64,000 bases of DNA from Oscheius tipulae (taxonomy: Eukaryota; Nematoda; Chromadorea; Rhabditida; Rhabditidae): NCBI GenBank assembly GCA_037178975.1, contig JASJZH010000006.1:434001-498000 (forward strand). The letters run 5' to 3'. Positions 1 to 10,133 of the stretch are shown piece after piece. A model generated the notes under the pieces. That model searched no databases, was not told the DNA's origin, and saw only the letters and a program-made list of their open reading frames with translations. Every line of letters starts with the position of its first letter. Position 1 is the stretch's first letter. The position numbers and the translations under genes were made by a program.

Positions 1-489
1 TTTTTGAACAGCAGCATTACGTTCAGATCGTACAAGACATATAGCATTAGGTAGTAGAACTCTTAACACTTTTGGAAAGCCGGAATTTTGTTTTTCCTCG
101 CTAAAAGAGGCTCTCAAGTTCTGCGTCCTATGAAATAGAGCTTCGGGCAATTTGTCTGTCGACGTCTTTGAAGGACATTTCGAATTTGAAAGAAAATGAA
201 AAGCTTGACGAGATCAGATCCCTCGCTAGTGTTTTTAGGCAGTGCTATTCATAATAAGACTACTGTTCTCCCTCGAGAGTTACGCATACTTTTTGTTTAC
301 CCAGGCCAGTCCGAACAGGGTCAGGGTCATGCGTTATTTTGTCAGCGAGAGCTCATCTGCTGGGAGAGCGAGCCGTATACGAATCTGTTTTTCCAAAAAT
401 GAGCCATAATTCCAAGTTGATGACTAAAACTTCTTGATTTTCTTCTCTACTGGCCACTTTACCGCTATACCATCTCGTTTCAGGTAGTT
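1..489. other. no gene seen; upstream region of the Clc-like gene
   Basis: No open frame here has splice sites or recognisable protein content. A TTTCAG acceptor at about 478-483 sits seven bases before the first ATG of the next gene and is a plausible spliced-leader trans-splice site, or the end of a 5'UTR intron. That reading is inference from position and consensus only. Confidence 0.4.
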
Positions 490-2961
490 ATGCCTCGGAA
501 GCTGGTTTTAGATTGTTCCGAGGCAAACTATACCGCAGCTGCCTTTCACATTTCGGCAGCCATACTGGTAAGTCAATTAGACTAAACTCCACTTTCCTGA
601 GCCGTTTATCAATCCGTCCTCACCCGGCTCGTCTTGAGAGGGATCAAAAGGAGGGCTTACTTTTGAGAGTGAGGGTTTGAACGATGCCTCCTGCGCCGCC
701 ATAATAAGATTGCCGTCAGAGGCAATCACCTTCTTCGGGAGAAGGAGGATAGAAAGTTTTTCGGGCAACTTGCCCGTAGTGAGGGAATATCTTTCAAATT
801 GGAAACTTCAAAACTGTTTGTTTGTCTTTTATACTGCCCGAAAGGATGCAGATCTTGACGAAAATGTAGGTGAAACCTCGTCGGGTGCTACAAATCCTTT
901 AAAACATTTTCACTTAGTAAAAATCAAGAATATCCCTCTAACGGAAGGTGACAAAACTGTCTTTGCAGGCCAGTAACACAAAACCGATTTCAGGCCCTCT
1001 GTGCCCTCACGTCCAACGACTGGATCTACGTGAATCCCGGCTCAGTCAACAGCACCCTCGCCATCGAAGATGCCACCCTCGATATCATGTTTGAGCACTC
1101 GGGACATACGGAGAAGTGCCAGAAAATAGGTAGGCTTTTTGGATTCTATGTTTTTTTCCACTCTGCACAGCTGGGCTACCTGTTAGTGCTGCCCTGGAGA
1201 TGGCTAAATACTGGGTAACCATAGCACCAGTTTGAAGAGCACACAAACAGGAAGGCAAATATTGGAGGTTTAGCGACGAGATGATAGCACAAAAGTACTT
1301 TGTATAGCTTAAACTGAAATGGGGACTTAAAGTGTACCTATTTTGATAGTTTAAAAAAGAAAGTAAAATCTGACCGCTGATTTCATGAATGAAAATGATA
1401 GCTGTCAAAAATAAGTTCCTAATAATTTCTTCTTTAATTCCTTTTCTTAAAGTCAGAGAGATAATGACTGCGTAAACCGACAAACTTCATAGCCTAATAC
1501 GTGATATTAAAACATGAACTTGATGAAGAACTCGTTGAAGCTCGAAAAAAATTGTCTAGGACTTAAATAGCTCTTATAATAACGTTTGTTCTCTTTAACA
1601 ATTGAAAACATACGATTGCTTAGGACTCATGTCGTCATCGCCACTCAGATCAATTTTTCAGGCTGTTTCGACTTCTGGAACCCTGTGTCTTTTGGCGGCT
1701 TCTTCGATGCTCACCAGAAAACGCACATCGTCTTCCGGAGCAAAGCACGTGTCCTCATTGACTGCGTGACACCCGTCGTAGCCAACATCTTCTACGTGAT
1801 CATCGCTCTCTGCTTTGTCTTGACCATGACTGCCATTGTCTCTGCAACAATTGCCATCTGTACACCGCCAAATCCATTCCTGCAATGGCTTCGAAGAAAT
1901 ACCATTCCGGAAATGTGTAACAGTGAGCTCTGATTAATATTCATTTACATATTCAACACATTTCAGTGATCATAACACTTTTCTGCTGTACGATGGCCTT
2001 GATGGCTCAGTCTGAAGTAGCTGCTCAACGACCTGATGACGATGAAGTCAATCTAGGTTCTGGAGTCATCATGATCTCATTCTGTGGGCTCTTCTCATTT
2101 GCTGCAGCTGCTTCTCATATTCGTCATACGTAAGTAGCCTACTTTTTAAGCTTTTCTTTGTTAGTTCTGGAGCTTTTAGAAAAGAAAACGCTCTTTTGTG
2201 AAATATAGTACTAATCAACTGTTTAGTATCTAACTTTTTTTTTCAACTTTCGCTAAGCATAGAATATGTAATCTTTTCTACGACTAGACGCATGCTTGGA
2301 AGCTCACGTAATATATCATTTGACAGTAGGAGTGACGGATTTTTATTTATGAATCGTGCATTCAAACCCAGTCGGACATCAGAGCCGATCTTAAAAGCGG
2401 GTTCGTCGTCCATCCAGCTCATAGCTGAGCTTGTTAGCAGAACCGGCTATCTTTTACACGAGAAGTATATCAATGACATCACGATGTCTTTCTTTCACAG
2501 AAAACTGTCAGCTGTCCATTAAGAAGTGTTGTCACTTCTCCTCGCATCCAATTTTTCTCACTCTTAATGTCTTCCTTGTCCATCAGTTGTCAGCTGACCG
2601 CAGCAATACGATCCGAAATAGGGCAATTGAGGCAAGGATTTCCGTTTCAGAGAGGGAGAAGCAGCTGTTTTGACAAAGTGTGCGTGTCCATTAGAGTCCC
2701 AAAAGAAATTTTCTGTTAAAAAGGAGAGGGACCAACCAGTTGCTTTGTAGGACTCGTCTGAATCGTCTTCGTCGGATGGACAATCAGAGGATTATGTGCT
2801 CGAGGTCGCTTCGTTCATGGCGAGATGCAGCCCGACGACGGGAAGATACCCTTCCAATCGTTGATTTTGAGCGATACATCGATCCACCGACAGCGATGGA
2901 CGAAATTTCCACTGTGACGGCTACTCCTAGCTCAGTCCCATTCACAACAGGTACCGTCTGA
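490..2961 (+). CDS. Clc-like (claudin-related) four-span membrane protein, complete, five exons
   Basis: Predicted 280-residue membrane protein. Exons 490-567, 994-1129, 1662-1916, 1967-2129 and 2751-2961 join with matching phase at every junction. Seen: an N-terminal membrane segment split by intron 1 (residues about 14-32), then a motif starting ALCALTSNDWIYV and a Cys-rich end (KCQKIGCFDFW) in the first outer loop, two middle spans (around VVANIFYVIIALC and LIITLFCCTMALM), a fourth span (VIMISFCGLFSFAAA) and an Arg-rich then Thr/Ser-rich tail. Family knowledge: nematode Clc-like proteins are about 250-280 residue claudin/PMP22-fold proteins of cell contacts and membranes. The fit rests on topology, length and the Trp/Cys loop, not on a database hit. 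The start is preceded by TTTCAG. The last donor is uncertain: GTACCG at about 2951 would give another C-terminus. Confidence 0.8.
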
Positions 2962-3956
2962 GTACAGGTAGCTATAGTGTGTCTTTACTTTTGTTTTCCA
3001 CTGTAGCATTCCCAGGTCTTCATGAGAAGAAAGGGTGTTGAACGAGAAGATGAATCAAATAACACTTTGATTCGACTTCTCACATAGCATTCTTTCTTCA
3101 AAAAAATGCTTACCCAGTATTGTGACATTTCGCCCCGGACTTCCCATTGTGATGATCAAGTTAGTCATTTTTGTACCTAGTCATTGCCTGCGAGCCCAGT
3201 CGCTTAACCATCTTCAATCCTATTTTTGTACATTATTGCTTTGTATACGCATAATTCTAGTCAAAATTCGATTCTTTATACCTTCAACCACCCGAATACG
3301 GCTACAAACCAATATACAACTTTCTTCGCTCTAAACTAGCAACACGATGTGCAATGTTACTAGTTTCTGATTGTAAAAAGTGGCATTTGTTTGCCAAATG
3401 TGTGAGATACTGATCTCTTGAAGAGATGAATAAATGTGAGAATTCGTGTGTCTTTTGACAAGTTGAAGCAGAAGCTGTAAGAATTTGACCAATAGAAAGA
3501 TGAACTTGAACTGACGTAGGTGATGTTCTCAAACACTATGAACACAACGAACTATAGTGCGACCTGTATTTGCTGCCTGCAGTATCGCAAATAGATGAAG
3601 ACAATGTTAGAGATGATCCCTCTGAACATATGCTTCAGTTGGAGACTCATTCATCTGTACTTTGTCTATTTTACTTATTTTCGGCCAACCAGTCTTGATC
3701 TCTCCCTCACAGATCAACCTATCCGCATATTCTCCACTCGATCTCCCACTACAGGAGCAACGTTCCTTGACAGTTACAATATCACAAGCGTACTCGCCTA
3801 TACCTGTCTCCACAATTGATGCCACAATTTCGATTGTAAGTTTAGATCTACAGGAATGCAACAGTAACGAAGTCGAACCAAAATAAATCATTGAATCGCC
3901 AAAAGAGAAAGAAAGGAAGCTCACATATTCATTGAAATTAATTACCAAGTTTACAA
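2962..3956. other. intergenic; one candidate plus-strand 3' exon at 3713-3886
   Basis: Mostly without recognisable coding. A pyrimidine-rich CTCCCTCACAG acceptor ends at 3712 and is followed by an open frame to a TAA at 3884-3886, reading through LQEQRSLTVTISQAYSPIPV. It could be an alternative last exon of the Clc-like gene (from the GTACCG at about 2951) or part of an unseen gene. In the phase that splice requires, a different frame would be read, so the link is not secure. Confidence 0.25.
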
Positions 3957-4705
3957 TCACAGTTTTGTATCAAAAAGAGCCAGTGAGGCACACAATCCCT
4001 CATCTTGCTGACACATTTCTACAAATTCTTCCTTTGTTATCTGACCATCATGATCTCGATCCATTCTCTGTAAACCTCACGGTTTATATTGTGCACCTCT
4101 TCCTACGCTGAATAATTCAGTAACATGTGCTCGGACATGAGACGAAGACACCGGTGGCATGGCAGCCGATCCCAGAAGCTCGTAAATAGATCTAGACGAG
4201 ACTATAAGGGTGCGAAGAAGTGAAAACAAAACCTGACAACCTGAAGCAGTTCGTTGTAGCCTATTGAGCCTCGTCTACAGATATCGTAAAGAGAGAAGAT
4301 CCATTCCAGCTTTTCCAGAACTGTTCCTCTAGAAATCACAGAGAGTCCTACCACAAATTCCTGAACCCTTGTACATTTTCTGGATAAAACTGAGACCTAC
4401 CTCAAAGCAAATGATTCCGTCATTGTCCCGATCAAACGTCCGGAAAACCAACTCAGCGTATTTTGCAGTGTTTCCTTGAGGGAAGAACTGTGTGTAGATG
4501 TCTTGAAATTCCGACAAAAGTACAGTACCGTTTGGGCAGCCCTAAAATGACGATTGCATAATGAAATGATAGAAAGTTGTCACCTGTTTGAAAGCTCGAT
4601 ACATTATTTGAAGTTCACGGCGACAATATTTAGTTTTTTCGCAAAGTTGATCTATGCTGGGTGGTCGATATCGGACGACGGGTATTGTTTCCAATTCTTC
4701 AACAT
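3957..4705 (-). CDS. KChIP / neuronal calcium sensor-type EF-hand protein, 5' end missing
   Basis: Exons (read downward) 4584-4705, 4375-4541, 4233-4328, 4107-4191 and 3957-4067 join in phase and give about 193 residues ending in TGA. The order of blocks matches Kv-channel-interacting proteins: a VVRYRPPSIDQL entry motif, CRRELQIMYRAFK, the FFPQGNTAKYAE helix, EF-hand 2, GTVLEKLEWIF, EF-hand 3 and EF-hand 4. EF4 (MDRDHDGQITKEEF) has all calcium ligands. EF2 has Asp at positions 1, 3 and 5 but no acidic residue at 12, and its exit helix is about three residues short. EF3 (YDICRRGSIGYNEL) has lost ligands 3 and 5. Family members sense calcium and modulate channels or receptors at membranes. The first coding exon was not found; it may lie near or beyond the transposon at 5.07 kb. 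The 46-nt intron 4329-4374 was chosen because it alone keeps phase and alignment. Confidence 0.85.
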
Positions 4706-5065
4706 CTGAAAATTGTGCTACTAAACGAAAAAGGTTTAGGTAGCCCTACTCTACAATATCAGAACATCCTACGTAACCTTTGTTCTATGATTCGAAATTC
4801 CTCGTTTTTCGAAGCATTTTTAACTGTAGGATTGCACAAAAAATAGCATCACTACAGAGGCTAAATATATTGCCTGTTCTCTTTTCTGTGGACTACATGA
4901 AGCAAGAAAGTTAATGACGTGATCCAACATTGAAAGCAGTGGTGATGGACCAACCTAGCCTGTTCGTGACACAGATCATGGTTTTCATCCGCTATTGAAT
5001 AGATGGCATGCCTTATGTCTTCTGGTAGACTTATTTTAATGTCTAACGGGTCTACCTTGAGAGCC

Positions 5066-5069
5066 TTAA
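5066..5069. repeat. TTAA target-site duplication, left
   Basis: TTAA directly abutting the left inverted repeat; its partner is at 5727-5730. Confidence 0.8.
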
Positions 5070-5726
5070 AGCGAGTGTCCGGACCCTTTTCTAGTTCGCA
5101 AAAGTTAAAATCCAGGTAATTTGACAAGTCGTAGCAAGTCGAGATTGCACTGGTTTTCAGTTTCTGCAACTTATTCGAGCTGCAAGGTTGAGCCTTTTCG
5201 AGTCAGAAATGAGACGTAACATTCGTTTCGAAGTACCATATCAAGGTGAAACTGTTCCAAGGTAAAAACGAGACAGCCTCATTCCATAAGAGTATGTTTA
5301 GAAATTATTTTGGGTGCAAAACTCTAATCTATGCAAACTGTGGGGGAGAATACTGAACGCCCTAAACCAGGGTTGATTCGTTTCTGAAGCAATTGGGATG
5401 CATTCAACTTCTATTCCGAGTAGTTGTCTAGAAATAAAGGAGCAACATGCTACCAGAAGCAACAATTTCGACTGATTATTCTTTTTTCTGGAACAAGCCT
5501 TGACTTGCCAAAAAGCGCGTGGCTTGTCGAGACAAGGCTGACAAGTACTGCCGAGAAAGCTTCTGGGCAAATGGTAACTTTTGTTCTGGAGTAGCAACTT
5601 TGCGGGCTTCTATGCTGACGATCTTCGATGATAATACAAAAAAGAGGTACATCTCCGTAATCAGCGCGTTTTTCTCTACAAGACCCATCTCAGAACACAG
5701 TCGAAAAAAAAGTCCGGACACTCGCT
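5070..5726. mobile_element. TIR DNA transposon (MITE-like, 657 bp) with TTAA duplication, copy 1
   Basis: The element begins AGCGAGTGTCCGGAC and ends GTCCGGACACTCGCT, a perfect 15-bp terminal inverted repeat, and is flanked directly by TTAA at 5066-5069 and 5727-5730. A diverged copy of nearly the wh ole body lies at 61333-61958. TTAA duplication is typical of piggyBac-type insertion, but the ends lack the usual piggyBac CCC start, so the superfamily is left open. No transposase is encoded; both strands keep an open frame of roughly 60-90 codons over 5480-5740 that is partly conserved in copy 2. It sits just upstream of the KChIP-like gene. Confidence 0.88.
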
Positions 5727-5730
5727 TTAA
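5727..5730. repeat. TTAA target-site duplication, right
   Basis: TTAA directly abutting the right inverted repeat, matching 5066-5069. Confidence 0.8.
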
Positions 5731-7511
5731 GTTGAGGAAAGAGTTTAGGAAATCCAAAACTTTTCAACAAGTTCATACCTTCAATCTTTAAGAGAGGCGT
5801 ACTGTTAACTTCCATGAAAACAATTAAACAACGAATGTACGACTGGGAAGGGTCCTCTCACGCGCAACAAATCCACCCTGTTCCCTATTCCATTTCTAAA
5901 GAATGAGCATATCTCACGCACGTTTAGTAATGGCCTGTGAATGTATTATCATCGCGGCAGCTGGAACCGTGGCCGCTAGCGGAATCAGGGCCTTCCTCAT
6001 GGGTCCTCTAGTAAATGTCGAGGATCCTGTCCCGAACATCTAAAAAGTCGAATTCGAAAGGGAGAGAAAATAGAGAGATCTTTGTCAATCTGGAAGTGCT
6101 TAGCGACTCATGATTAATGGCGATGTCTTGAGGCGGAACAGTTAGGCTTGACTGGCTCAAATATTTTCGCATATTCTGTTATAAAAGTCACAAAACGGCC
6201 GATTTACTAAGAGGGTTATTGAGCTTATTCAGACAGACGCACATTCATTTATAATGTCTCTTCTGGGAAATTTGTCTATTCGCATTGTTTACGGTTTTGA
6301 CTGAAACGGATATACAAACAAGAAATAAGGAATAGCACATCTCTGCAGGTGAGATCAATCTACTGACAGCCTGTTAATCAGTCAAATGAACGACGGCAAT
6401 ACTTCCACGTGATCACTCTGTCACACAATTTGTTTTCAGTTGTCGCTACATGTTTCGGGAGGAACAAGAACGTACCGAGAACGTACTTTTCAACGTGTAC
6501 AATTTCTACTGTGCTGTGTTTTTTGTATGTAATCTTTACACTTATTCCATTGTTTTGATGGTTTATAATAGCAGTAGGTAACATAAGCAACTTCTACAAT
6601 CAAGTACATACGTTCGATATAGAAATAATGGTTCAAAACTATTGTTTTCTACAATACATAGAAGAGTTCCATTGACTTAAACCCAAAATCAAAATATTAG
6701 TTCGTACAGTTCAAATTCATGGTATAAATGAACTATCTTTGCTCTCAGAATATAAAGAATTATGTGCAACTTGTCTCAAGAAAAGAGGTTAGTGGAAAAC
6801 ATACTCTGGCGGCAATCGCGCAAAAAAGTTTTCCTTGAGCGTTTGAGCACTAGGCAAAATGGATGTCTGGTTTTCTCAGGCAGTGAGTCAGAATCATTGC
6901 CATTGTACATGTCCAATCCCATAAAGATTTCGACGCTATCAAACAACGTCTCGTGTCACGTTCGCTTAAAAACTGCTAGGTGCGACATAGCGTTTAATTT
7001 TCTTGTCAAGTCAGACACGACAAGAATTAAAAAAAAGGAAGGAGACGTCGCTTCGACAATTTGCCACAGCCGCCGAATGTAATATCTCAAGCTGAGATGG
7101 GCTCAATGGGTTCTTTATAGTGGCCGAGAGAGAGCCGGAATGCCAAATGATGCTTCTTTTGGGGTCCTTAAAGGATCTACACCAATAAACCAGATTGCCC
7201 CCGTACTACCTCGTTTTGTCCTTATTCTCTTCGGAACAAGACTCCAAGTAGAGAACATTGCTATGGTTGGAGAGGCGAACGGCTAGTAATAAAGACAGAA
7301 TGACTCGAGGTAATCTAGATAATTGCCACTGGCGGTGGAGAGGACGAAATCACATAAATATGACTGACTCAGGGTATCAAAAAGAGAAAGGCTCACTTCT
7401 TACAAGCATACGAGCCATTTTAAGCGGACAACTAGTCAGAAAAGGAAATATTTTTGGATCGGTTTGATATGTACAATATCTTTTTTGGACAGAAAAAAAT
7501 TCGTAGTCCAA
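5731..7511. other. gene-poor stretch; one 37-codon hydrophobic ORF at 5930-6043 (+)
   Basis: The only item of note is a short ORF at 5930-6043 starting MACECIIIAAAGTVAASG. It is Ala/Ile-rich like a single membrane segment and lies just after a TTTAG. It may be a stray exon or chance. The remaining ORFs, including 6762-7082 (+), show no family signal and no convincing splice context. Confidence 0.2.
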
Positions 7512-7878
7512 CTATGCAGTTAGATTGGTAGTAGATCCCTGAGAGCAGAAGTTAACAGTAACTTTACTGTTTTTAGCTACTGCCAGCCAACTAGCAAGAT
7601 AAACTAATTGTTTTTTCAAAATTGAACTGTAGGAATAAGAAGTGGTCTTTTGTATCGTTATGATGATGACCCCGATACTCCCCAGATCGCAAAACTTATT
7701 GCTAGTTGTATTTGCCCTCTCAAAGATCAAACCTTTGCCTTTGAGCAGATCATCTCAAAAATGTATTAAGGGACACAGTGATGTGACAGAGGCAGACTGA
7801 GTTATGACTCAAGAAAAAGACTGTCAACTCACCATCGTACTCGTAAAAGTGAGGGTCTTCATTGATGGGAATCGCCAT
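7512..7878 (-). CDS. candidate two-exon small protein (95 aa), family unknown
   Basis: Exon 1 is 7833-7878, starting MAIPINEDPHFYEYD with a clean GTGAGT donor. Exon 2 is 7512-7753, following a T-rich TTTTTGAG acceptor, and continues in the right phase to a stop, giving 95 residues. The first 30 residues are acidic and look coding. The rest is Ser/Thr-rich with one moderately hydrophobic stretch. No domain is recognised. The acceptor is weaker than TTTCAG and a different second exon is possible, so only exon 1 has fair support. Confidence 0.35.
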
Positions 7879-8063
7879 CAACCGTTACCTGGAAAATTGT
7901 TGTTAGCAGCTTTTAAAAGTTGAGTGCGGTGGGTCGCGAACAATTGTCATTGAGGGTGCAATTGAAAAGTGATTTAGTGACTACGAACGTTCTCGTTACA
8001 CACAGAAGATGGATGGATTATCTGCAAGGACTCATCTGTTCGCACGTTTGCTTCCAGAAAAAA

Positions 8064-8108
8064 TCAACAACAGATAGAAATTCAGAAAGAATTTCTATCT
8101 GTTGTTGA
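8064..8108. repeat. perfect 20-bp hairpin with 5-nt loop
   Basis: The left arm (8064-8083, starting TCAACAACAGATAG) is the exact reverse complement of the right arm (8089-8108), with loop AGAAA. The stem is too short and the loop too tight for a typical animal pre-miRNA. It may be the remains of a palindromic transposon end. It overlaps no recognised gene. Confidence 0.8.
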
Positions 8109-9183
8109 GCTACAGAGGTAAACAACGTTTATGATTCAAAGTTTCTCAAGTGTGAAATTGCAAGCATCTTCTGTCTTATAGATAAAGGACAGGCACAAAT
8201 AAGAAACCTGCAGAATGAGATAAACACGGGTAAGTATGTAGCATTCCAAATACTTATCACATTTTTAATAATTGAGGAAGTTGTATAATGGGAACAGAAA
8301 TGCCTTTGAGCGCATTCCCAGAAGCAGAAAACCACAAGTGAAAAGTTTATAGACGCTCCTCCAATATGAAAGAATGACGTCTCCTAGCTCCATCCCCGAA
8401 AAAGCGAATAGCTTCTTCGTTGTGTCCAAGATATCCTCCCGTAATGGATTGTGCTTGTTCCCAGCACTTCCACGTTATTCTTGTGGCGGCTGTTTCGAAA
8501 TTGAAATTTAACCATGGGGGTGCGAATGTTGCCTAACAGAAGTTCACATGTTCGTGGAACAACCTATGCATCATGTTAGTACATTCTTTTGCAACACTAT
8601 TCAAATGCTTTCGATTTTATATGATTAGGTTTTGCGGTATTTGTGGTGCCAAAAATAATTTTATTTACTTTCGCATTTCCAAATACTTCACTGCTAACTT
8701 TGTTTCTTTTTTATTTGCGTTTTTAAAACTGCATGTTCTCTACCTTTTTTGATTATGTGCTTGCGACCGTCCTAGAAGTTATACAACGATGATACCTAGG
8801 CCTTTTATATCAATCAAGTGAATAAAAGCAGCCATGGATACTTGTATCGGGCAGACGCCTGCAAAAATGTTGGGTCCCCTCCATGACGTCCCCCAAAGTA
8901 TAAGGGGTATCTAGAGATGACTAGAGAGAATACGGATTTTTGCTGGCAGTAGCAGCGTAGTAAAGGTTTCTTTTCTCCTTGGACTATACTTTGTGGTCGG
9001 AAGGCAAATTCATATTGTTATACATACTGTACATCGTGAGCGTGCTTTTTGTTTGTCATCACCAAAAAACAATTTCTCTTATAAATCTTCCTGTTGCTAA
9101 TCAGTAAGACATGAGCGATAGGAACTCTACTCAGACGTGTTCAAGTTACCGTTTACAATTAATAAAAATAAACGAAAAAAGAT
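8109..9183. other. intergenic, nothing recognised
   Basis: AT-rich sequence with stops in all frames. No coding exon or RNA gene was seen before the tRNA at 9184. Confidence 0.5.
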
Positions 9184-9255
9184 TAGCAGCGAGTGGTTTC
9201 GATCCACCGACCTCTGGGTTATGGGCCCAGCACGCTTCCACTGCGCCACGCTGCT
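9184..9255 (-). tRNA. initiator tRNA-Met (CAU)
   Basis: A full cloverleaf can be drawn on the minus strand: acceptor AGCAGCG/CGCTGCT, a D arm with box A GCGCAGTGGAAGCG, anticodon stem CTGGG/CCCAG around loop CCCATAA (anticodon CAT), and T stem GGTGG/CCACT. Eukaryotic initiator hallmarks are present: an A1:U72 first pair and a T loop reading ATCGAAA in place of TTCGA. There is no intron. Folding and identity are clear from the sequence. Confidence 0.95.
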
Positions 9256-9331
9256 GACGTCAATCCGCCACTGGACAAAGGACCACAAGTAACATGTAAA
9301 CTGACACGTCTCTAAATGCTCTTATTCGGTA

Positions 9332-9691
9332 TTAGCACTGTTGAATGGAAGCAGCTCTGTCGTTGAAGCCACAGTTGGCAAGGTTGTTAGTAGGATGGCA
9401 GCCTCCAATCAGTCTCAACTGAAAGTAGACGTTTTTAAACAGACGAACAGTAAAAATTACAGTAACGCAGTCCCCATGACAGTTCTCGCGGCTACACAGC
9501 TTGACACAGTGTCCGTGAGTGTTGACTGAGCTGGCCTTGTGTTGGAAATGATGCGGCAAGTTGGTGCACTGGTGGCGAATGGACATTCTCACATGCGATC
9601 CGGAACCAACGTGATGATGATCGGTATGATCGTAAAGATCCACGTCGAAGGCAAGTATAAGAGGAATAAGGAACAGTAGGAGAAACTTCAT
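9332..9691 (-). CDS. secreted beta/gamma-crystallin-like Cys-rich protein
   Basis: The start ATG (9689-9691) lies two bases after TTTTTCAG, a likely trans-splice acceptor, which favours it over an upstream in-frame start. The N-terminus MKFLLLFLIPLILA is a signal peptide. The mature part has an HH-rich stretch (DHTDHHHVG), then two similar blocks ending KASSVNTHGHC and NDRAASIQQC, the NDxASSI-type turn of Greek-key crystallin repeats, with many paired cysteines. A 42-nt intron at 9419-9460 (GTAATT...TTTCAG) is predicted. It keeps frame and has no stop, so retention would add 14 residues; splicing restores the repeat spacing. With the intron removed the protein is 105 residues. The job is unknown; it is exported. 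The family assignment is from pattern memory. Confidence 0.7.
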   Translation of the reverse strand: MKFLLLFLIPLILAFDVDLYDHTDHHHVGSGSHVRMSIRHQCTNLPHHFQHKASSVNTHGHCVKLCSRENCHGDCVTVIFTVRLFKNVYFQLRLIGGCHPTNNLANCGFNDRAASIQQC

Positions 9692-10133
9692 CTCTGAAAA
9701 ACTGAGATCACGCGAGAACGGCAGAAAAAAGAGAGAATGAGCTGCCATCTGGTCCTGGCACATGACTCTCTTGGTCGAGTTTGATCCCAATGTGTAAAAA
9801 GAGCAAAAGTGTAAAAATCCTGAGTCATGTGATTTAGGTACCTATAATGTATGCATCTCTATTACGTTTTCCAATACTTAAAAGCAGGGCTGATTGCGTT
9901 TTTATAGTAGAGGGATCTTAGTTCGTGTTATTTTAATCTTCGGAATTCCTCCTCATTCCTCGATGATTTAACACACTTCCCAGTAAAATAGTCAAACTAT
10001 TCATTAGTAAACATCAAATCCCAACCGACAAGAGGTGGCACACCGAATGACACCTTCTTGACTAACTTCGTATTCTCAGTACAAGTAAAACAAGCTACCG
10101 GGAGATTATGTACAACAGGGGTAGGTAAAACTG

